Of a stretch of DNA of 18,006 nt, positions 13,353 to 18,006 are shown piece by piece (position 1 is the stretch's first letter; every line of letters begins with the position of its first letter). The position numbers were made by a program, and so were the translations under genes. The notes below the pieces were generated by a model. That model was not told where the DNA came from and did not search any database. It saw only the letters and a program-made list of their open reading frames with translations. Location: contig CAZAPG010000082.1 in assembly GCA_964486935.1 (NCBI GenBank), positions 1 through 18,006 of the forward strand, in the 5' to 3' direction. Source of the stretch: CAZAPG01 sp964486935. GTDB taxonomy: Bacteria > Chloroflexota > Anaerolineae > 4572-78 > J111.

Positions 13353-14261
13353 ATGAAACCAACTTTGCTGGTGCTGGCCGCCGGAATTGGTAGCCGTTAC
13401 GGCGGATTGAAGCAGCTTGACCCGGTTGGGCCAAACGGTGAAACAATTATCGATTACTCTGTTTACGATGCTATTCGGGCCGGATTTGGCAAAGTTGTCT
13501 TTATCATTCGTTATCAGATTGAGGCCGAGTTTAAAGAGTTTTTTGGCCGGCGGTTTGCCGGCCACATTCCGGTGGAGTATGTTTACCAGGAACTTGACAT
13601 GCTGCCCAATGGTTTTGCCGTGCCTGAAGGTCGTAAAAAACCGTGGGGAACCGGACACGCGGTTTTAGTGGCCAGAGAAGCCATTGCTGCGCCGTTTGCC
13701 GCCATCAACGCCGATGATTTTTACGGCGCTTTTTCCTTTCAAGCCCTGGCCGATTTTTTGAGGTCTATTCCCAATTCTGCTGTGGCCGAATATGCGATGG
13801 TTGGTTTTAGGTTGCGTAATACCCTGTCTGAGTTTGGCACTGTCTCCAGGGGGGTGTGCCGGGTAGATAACAACAATTACCTGCAACAGGTTGAAGAGTT
13901 AACCAAAATAGCTAAAGATGGCAACCGCGCCCGCTACACCGACGCCGCCGGCCAAACTCATCCCCTCACCGGCAATGAAACGGTCTCGATGAATATGTGG
14001 GGTTTTGCGCCCACTATTTTTGACCATTTGCAAACTCAATTTGTTGAGTTTTTAACCGGGCCGGGCCGCCAGGAAAAATCAGAATTTTACATCCCCACCG
14101 TAGCCAATACCCTTATTCAACAGCATAAAGCCAGAGTTAAAGTTCTTCCCAGCCGGGATATCTGGGTTGGCGTTACTTATCAAGAGGACCGGCCCGTTGT
14201 TATCAAAACCATTCAAAAACTGATTGAACAGGGCCTGTACCCCGAAAAATTATGGGCTTAG
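13353..14261 (+). CDS. Sugar-phosphate nucleotidyltransferase-type protein
   Basis: A 302-aa NTP-transferase-fold protein that would join a nucleotide to a sugar phosphate and release pyrophosphate. The nucleotide-binding signature LAAGIGSRYGGLKQ (8-21) is followed by DPVGPNGE (23-30). PWGTGHA (97-103) and NADDFYG (119-125) correspond to the base and metal sites, and VSMNMWGF (211-218) lies in the sugar-binding half. The GSRYGGLKQ version of the motif marks a subgroup whose exact substrate I cannot name. There is no left-handed beta-helix acetyltransferase domain. Its stop codon overlaps that of the convergent epimerase gene (TTAG, 14258-14261). A neighbouring sugar-nucleotide epimerase suggests cell-surface glycan or activated-sugar metabolism. 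Confidence 0.82.
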   Translation: MKPTLLVLAAGIGSRYGGLKQLDPVGPNGETIIDYSVYDAIRAGFGKVVFIIRYQIEAEFKEFFGRRFAGHIPVEYVYQELDMLPNGFAVPEGRKKPWGTGHAVLVAREAIAAPFAAINADDFYGAFSFQALADFLRSIPNSAVAEYAMVGFRLRNTLSEFGTVSRGVCRVDNNNYLQQVEELTKIAKDGNRARYTDAAGQTHPLTGNETVSMNMWGFAPTIFDHLQTQFVEFLTGPGRQEKSEFYIPTVANTLIQQHKARVKVLPSRDIWVGVTYQEDRPVVIKTIQKLIEQGLYPEKLWA

Positions 14262-15196
14262 GTTAACGACGGTTTCAGGCTGTCAACCAACTGTTTCAGG
14301 CCGTCTTCAAAATTTACTTTGGCCGACCACCTCAAAACGGCCCGCGCCCGCGAGGCGTCGCCATAAGAGTGGCGAATATCGCCCAGGCGAGCAGGCCGGT
14401 AAACAGGCTCCATATCAAGCATAAGAATAGTACGCAGCGTTTCAAACAGTTGGTTGATGCTAACCTGTCTGCCGGTACCAATGTTGAATATCTGGCCGGC
14501 TGCGCCGGTAACTTCGGCGGCCAGCAGGTTGGCCCGCACCACATCTTTAACAAACACAAAATCGCGGGTTTGCTCACCATCGCCATAAATAAAGGGGGCG
14601 CTGCCTTGCAACATTTTATTGACAAAAATTGAAATAACCCCGGAATAGACCGACGACGGGTTTTGCCGGGGGCCATAAATGTTAAAGTAGCGCAAAACCA
14701 CCGTTTCCAGACCCATTACCTCATCAAACATGCGGCAGTAAGCTTCGGCGGCCTGCTTGCTGATGGCGTAGGGCGATTTGGGCCGGGACGGCATCAGTTC
14801 GGTTTTGGGCAGGGTGGGTTCATCGCCGTAAACGGCGCAGGTGGAACTGAGCACCAGCCGGCGCGCGCCGCTACTGTGGGCGGCCTTTAGCAGGTTCAGC
14901 GTACCGACCACGTTAATCAATTCGGCCTCAACAGGTTTGTCCATAGACTCCGGCACGGAAACCATCGCCGCTAGATGAAAGACCAGGTCAACCCCATCAA
15001 CGGCCTTTTGCACCATTGCCTCATCCCGAATATCGCCCTCAATCAATTCAATCCGGTTGATGACTCCATCCAGGTTTTCGGCGCGCCCGGTTGACAGGTT
15101 ATCGAGCACGCGCACGGAATCGCCACGGGCCAGTAACGCTTCTACAATGTGTGAGCCAATAAAACCGGCTCCGCCGGTAACTAAACAAACAGCCAT
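14258..15196 (-). CDS. NAD-dependent epimerase/dehydratase, UDP-glucose 4-epimerase-like
   Basis: A 312-aa extended short-chain dehydrogenase/reductase acting on nucleotide sugars in the cytoplasm. The NAD-binding motif GGAGFIG lies at 8-14. The catalytic residues Ser/Thr 118-119, Tyr 143 and Lys 147 sit in LVLSSTCAVYGDE and SPYAISKQAAE. LRYFNIYGPRQNP (168-180) and YGDGEQTRDFVFVKDV (204-219) are typical of UDP-hexose/UDP-HexNAc 4-epimerases. The ATG at 15196 begins right at the beta-strand of the Rossmann fold. An upstream in-frame extension to 15262 adds residues without family support. Exact substrate (UDP-Glc, UDP-GlcNAc or an acid) is not decidable. It is convergent with the nucleotidyltransferase and divergent from the histidine kinase. 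Confidence 0.85.
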   Translation of the reverse strand: MAVCLVTGGAGFIGSHIVEALLARGDSVRVLDNLSTGRAENLDGVINRIELIEGDIRDEAMVQKAVDGVDLVFHLAAMVSVPESMDKPVEAELINVVGTLNLLKAAHSSGARRLVLSSTCAVYGDEPTLPKTELMPSRPKSPYAISKQAAEAYCRMFDEVMGLETVVLRYFNIYGPRQNPSSVYSGVISIFVNKMLQGSAPFIYGDGEQTRDFVFVKDVVRANLLAAEVTGAAGQIFNIGTGRQVSINQLFETLRTILMLDMEPVYRPARLGDIRHSYGDASRARAVLRWSAKVNFEDGLKQLVDSLKPSLT

Positions 15197-15237
15197 TGCT
15201 TTGCACCCTGATAATTTTATAACTAACATTACAACCA

Positions 15238-15250
15238 CCTGTGTTACAGG
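15238..15250. repeat. Short perfect hairpin/palindrome in divergent intergenic region
   Basis: CCTGT (15238-15242) and ACAGG (15246-15250) are separated by GTT. It sits between the epimerase start and the histidine-kinase promoter, where an operator acting on either gene could lie. It is short enough to occur by chance. Confidence 0.3.
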
Positions 15251-15296
15251 GCAAATTGTCAACTATCAAACAGAATCGCTGTGTTAAACCCATGGA

Positions 15297-15325
15297 TTGA
15301 CACCCACTTTATTCCGTGCTATGTT
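15297..15325 (+). promoter_or_regulatory. Sigma-70-type promoter of the histidine kinase gene
   Basis: A perfect TTGACA (15297-15302) and TATGTT (15320-15325) are separated by 17 bases. The start near 15332 gives a leader of about 158 bases before the preferred ATG at 15490. A hairpin with a TTAT loop lies in the leader at about 15343-15363 (GAGCAG pairing with CTGCT and onward). Confidence 0.65.
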
Positions 15326-15489
15326 AGGCTTAACTTTTGGTTGGGAGCAGTTATCTGCTACTCCATAGTGAATGGGCAAAACAGGCCGTCAACCTTTGTG
15401 TTTAAAACGGGTTGGCGGTATTATTTTTATCTTGGTTTATCTTTGGGGACAATTTATTTTTCAGCGTTAAAGGGCAGGCAGATAATAGA

Positions 15490-17376
15490 ATGGCAAAAAC
15501 AGATTATTTTTACCCCGATACGTTACAGCAAATTCAAATATCATCAATTCAAACCAGTTTAGGCGCAGAGCCGGCTAAAACAGCAGAACTGGCCGAAGAG
15601 CTTAAAGAGATTACCTCACTTTATAATGTAGCCGTGGGCGTGGGGTCGAGCCTGAACCTTGACGAGGTTATTTGGCGGCTCTTCAAAGAAAGCAGCCGGT
15701 TGATAGATACGACCAACTTTGCCATTGTAATTTACAATAAAGAGGCCGACACCCTGAATTTTGCCCTGGTATTTGACCAGGGGCATCAATTAAAACCCCT
15801 GACTGTTCAGCGTTCAGAAAGCCAGGGCCTGATTGCCAATATTCTGATTTCGCAAACCCCCTCGCTTATCTCTGATTTGCTCAAAACCGATTACATGGCC
15901 GGGCGCAACAAAATTCGCTCGTGGTTAGGAGTCCCCATTCTAAATCCGCTGCTCGAGCCGGAAGGTCCGCAAGGCGTTATTGCCACCTGGAGTTATAAAC
16001 CCAACAAATTTACCGATCATAACCTCTGGCTTCTTTCGGCCATAGGCACGCAGGCCGCGATTGCCATTAGAAATGCGCGCCTGTACGAAGCCAGCCAGCA
16101 ACGGTTGGCCGAAATGGCTCATCTGAAGGATATTGCCCAACGGCGGGTAGCCGAAATGGCGCTGCTGAATGATATTACCCGCACGCTTTCGGCCACGCTG
16201 CATTTTGATGAAGTGTTGATTAGAATTATGGACCGGGTTGAAGGCATTCTAAAAGCCGAGGCCGGTTGGTTGTTACTGGCAGACCCTAAAACCGGCGAGT
16301 TGGTGTTTCAGATTGGGTTGGGCAGAACCAGAACCATCACCTCATTTCGCTTGCCGCGAGGCACAGGGCTGGCCGGCGAGGTGGCTTTGGTGGGCAAATC
16401 TGCGTTGGTAAACGTTGCCGCCAGAAAAATATGTTATGACGAACTGGATAATCGGCTCGACTTTCCGGTGGGCCACGTCTTGTGCGTCCCCCTTAATTTA
16501 GATGACCAGATAATTGGCGTTTTAGAGGTAATGAGCAAAGAGGGCGATGAATTTACCCAAAGCGACCTGGAGCTGCTCAACTCAATTGTGCCCTATGCCG
16601 TTATTGCCATAAAAAATGCCCGCTTTCACGAGAACGCCCTCTCTGAACGCGACCGGGTGATTGAAGCCGAGGAAAAGGCCCGCAAAGCCCTGGCCCGCGA
16701 TTTGCACGATGGGGCGACGCAAATGGTCAGCGCCATTTTGATGCGGCTGGATTTTTGCAAAATGCTGGTCAGCAAAGACCCGGAAAGATTGGCCAAAGAA
16801 ATCGACTCTACCCAGGAACTGGCCAAACAGGCAATTCATCAAATCCGTACCTTGCTGTTTGAATTGCGCCCCCTTGCCCTTGAAACGCAAGGGCTGCTAA
16901 CCGCCCTTGAGGTGTTCATCGAGCGTCGTCAAAAAGATATAATGGAAGGCAATACCAGAATAGCTCTAAAAACTAAAAGCATTCACCCCGATAACGAAAT
17001 TTCCAGGCAGGATGACAAAGTTGAAGGCGCAATTTTTGCTATTGTGCAAGAAGCCGTAAACAACGCCATTAAACACGCCAGAGCCAACAATATTGTAGTT
17101 GAAGTGGAAGAGACATTTACCTCTATCTACACCATTGTTGATGACGACGGAGATGGATTTGAAGTTAATTCTGTTATGGAAAATTACGAAGAACGCGGCA
17201 GCCTGGGCATGATTAACATTCGAGAGCGAGCCGACCTGATTGGCGGCGAGTTCAAATTGGAGTCTACGTTGGGCCAGGGCACAAAAGTTTCCATTCGCGT
17301 GCCCAAGGCCAAAGAAGAACGTCTGAAAAAACGGGGCACCGGGCCGCTGACCATGCCTCATAATTTGTCATCTTGA
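15490..17376 (+). CDS. Sensor histidine kinase with two GAF domains, NarL/DegS-type
   Basis: A 628-aa signal-transducing kinase with no membrane segment from this start, so probably cytoplasmic. The first GAF domain (about 53-197) and second GAF domain (about 237-378) are joined by a helical linker containing a repeated RLAEMAHLKDI/RVAEMALLNDI motif. Next comes the HisKA_3 dimerisation box, KARKALARDLHDG (397-408), with phospho-acceptor His 406. The HATPase domain follows: N-box EAVNNAIKHA (521-530), DDDGDGFE (551-558), GSLGMINIRERA (570-581) and GQGTKV (595-600). This class normally phosphorylates a NarL/LuxR-type response regulator, and none is in the window. The ATG at 15490 is preferred. 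A TTG at 15412 would add 26 mostly hydrophobic residues. Confidence 0.9.
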   Translation: MAKTDYFYPDTLQQIQISSIQTSLGAEPAKTAELAEELKEITSLYNVAVGVGSSLNLDEVIWRLFKESSRLIDTTNFAIVIYNKEADTLNFALVFDQGHQLKPLTVQRSESQGLIANILISQTPSLISDLLKTDYMAGRNKIRSWLGVPILNPLLEPEGPQGVIATWSYKPNKFTDHNLWLLSAIGTQAAIAIRNARLYEASQQRLAEMAHLKDIAQRRVAEMALLNDITRTLSATLHFDEVLIRIMDRVEGILKAEAGWLLLADPKTGELVFQIGLGRTRTITSFRLPRGTGLAGEVALVGKSALVNVAARKICYDELDNRLDFPVGHVLCVPLNLDDQIIGVLEVMSKEGDEFTQSDLELLNSIVPYAVIAIKNARFHENALSERDRVIEAEEKARKALARDLHDGATQMVSAILMRLDFCKMLVSKDPERLAKEIDSTQELAKQAIHQIRTLLFELRPLALETQGLLTALEVFIERRQKDIMEGNTRIALKTKSIHPDNEISRQDDKVEGAIFAIVQEAVNNAIKHARANNIVVEVEETFTSIYTIVDDDGDGFEVNSVMENYEERGSLGMINIRERADLIGGEFKLESTLGQGTKVSIRVPKAKEERLKKRGTGPLTMPHNLSS

Positions 17377-17431
17377 TTTATCCCCCAGCTTATCGCCATT
17401 AACTCGTGGCGCGCAGCCATCTCAAAGTTGT

Positions 17432-17460
17432 TTGACTCCGACTATAGCGCGTGGTATAGT
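17432..17460 (+). promoter_or_regulatory. Sigma-70-type promoter of ftsH
   Basis: TTGACT (17432-17437) and TATAGT (17455-17460) are separated by 17 bases, each one mismatch from consensus. The start near 17467 leaves a leader of about 37 bases. No heat-shock CIRCE element is seen. No clear terminator for the kinase gene lies between 17377 and 17431. Confidence 0.7.
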
Positions 17461-17503
17461 TTGTGGTGTTAATTACTACCCTGTAATCACCGAGGTTGTT
17501 ACA

Positions 17504-18006
17504 ATGAAATGGTCACGGGCATTATATGCCATATTAATTTTGGTAGTTTTGGCCTTTTTGTATGGCATTTTTGTATTAAGAACCGACTCTGCCGAAATCG
17601 TTGAAATTTCAAAAGTTGCCGAGCTGGCCAACCAGGATAGAGTCGAAAGTATTCGGGTTGACCAGAATGACTTAACCATAAAATTAAGAGATGGCGGCGA
17701 ACTGGCCTCAACCAAAGAGCCTAACATCGGTATTATCGAAACCATGGGAATTTTGGGCGTGAGCCAGGAGCAGTTGCTAAAAATCAAAGTAACTGTTGCG
17801 CCCCGCAGCGCCTGGGATGGCTGGCTAACCATTTTGGGTACATTACTGCCGCTTATTCTTATTGGCGGCTTTTTCTTTTTTATTTTGCGACAGGCCCAGG
17901 GCGCGGGAAATCAGGCGCTCAGTTTTGGCAAAAGCCGCGCCCGCATGTTTACCGGCGACAAACCCACCGTTACCTTTGAAGATGTGGCCGGGGCCGACGA
18001 AGCCAA
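17504..18006 (+). CDS. ftsH: ATP-dependent zinc metalloprotease FtsH (N-terminal part, cut by window end)
   Basis: The first 167 residues of the membrane-anchored AAA protease that degrades misfolded membrane proteins and short-lived regulators. The first transmembrane segment is at about 6-25, a small extracytoplasmic domain spans about 26-105, and the second transmembrane segment is at about 108-129 (LLPLILIGGFFFFIL). Then comes the FtsH-specific lead into the AAA domain: SFGKSRARMFTGDKPTVTF followed by EDVAGADEA. The Walker motifs and the HEXXH zinc site lie beyond the window. The ATG at 17504 has a GAGG site spaced 8 and its own promoter. Nothing looks broken; it is incomplete only because the window stops. 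Confidence 0.93.
   Translation, partial: MKWSRALYAILILVVLAFLYGIFVLRTDSAEIVEISKVAELANQDRVESIRVDQNDLTIKLRDGGELASTKEPNIGIIETMGILGVSQEQLLKIKVTVAPRSAWDGWLTILGTLLPLILIGGFFFFILRQAQGAGNQALSFGKSRARMFTGDKPTVTFEDVAGADEA

Noticed and set aside
14258..14261. Overlapping stop codons (TTAG) of convergent genes as a regulatory signal
   Set aside because: Such 4-base overlaps are common in compact genomes and need no special explanation.
1..18006. CRISPR array, IS element, integrase or toxin-antitoxin/defence system
   Set aside because: No regularly spaced direct repeats with unique spacers, no transposase or recombinase motifs and no defence-type domains were found on either strand.

Overview
The window looks like a chromosome segment from a GC-rich, uncultured-type Chloroflexi (Anaerolineae-like) bacterium. 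This is inferred from gene content and style, not from a marker gene. The pointers are a LysM-tagged ABC substrate-binding protein without a lipobox, a fused E1 alpha/beta dehydrogenase, intergenic heptad repeats and long palindromes, several genes with weak Shine-Dalgarno sites, and an FtsH start at the right edge. No tRNA, rRNA, CRISPR array, IS element or phage gene is visible. It is mostly ordinary chromosome; the interest lies in regulatory sites, domain architecture and intergenic repeats.

Left part (1-5450, all genes on the minus strand, transcribed right to left): a ROK-family repressor (4183-5358), then an ABC importer of the nitrate/sulfonate/taurine superfamily made of ATPase (3419-4168), two different permeases (2611-3447 and 1835-2614), and after a repeat-filled 317-base gap the secreted binding protein with an N-terminal LysM domain (207-1517). 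The ROK promoter is overlapped by a palindrome suited to autorepression. The imported substrate cannot be read from sequence.

Middle-left (5492-7987): a glycine-oxidase-like FAD enzyme and an integral membrane protein on the minus strand, diverging from a tRNA-modification methyltransferase (MnmD type) on the plus strand.

Middle (7962-12842, minus strand): a DeoR-family regulator, a dihydrolipoyl acyltransferase (E2) with two peripheral-subunit-binding-like motifs, and a fused 2-oxo acid dehydrogenase E1. Together they encode the first two enzymes of a 2-oxo acid dehydrogenase complex, probably under a sugar-phosphate-type regulator. E3 is not in the window.

Right part (12960-18006, visibly less GC-rich): a small unknown protein and a sugar-nucleotide-type nucleotidyltransferase (plus), converging on a UDP-sugar epimerase-like SDR (minus). 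Then come a soluble two-GAF sensor histidine kinase and the start of FtsH (both plus), each behind a near-consensus sigma-70 promoter.

Two intergenic elements (1755-1835 and 10472-10593) share one architecture: clusters of degenerate 7-base repeats in inverted orientation, starting exactly at the stop codon of a minus-strand gene. These and the ROK and DeoR promoter/operator overlaps are the most useful things to follow up.
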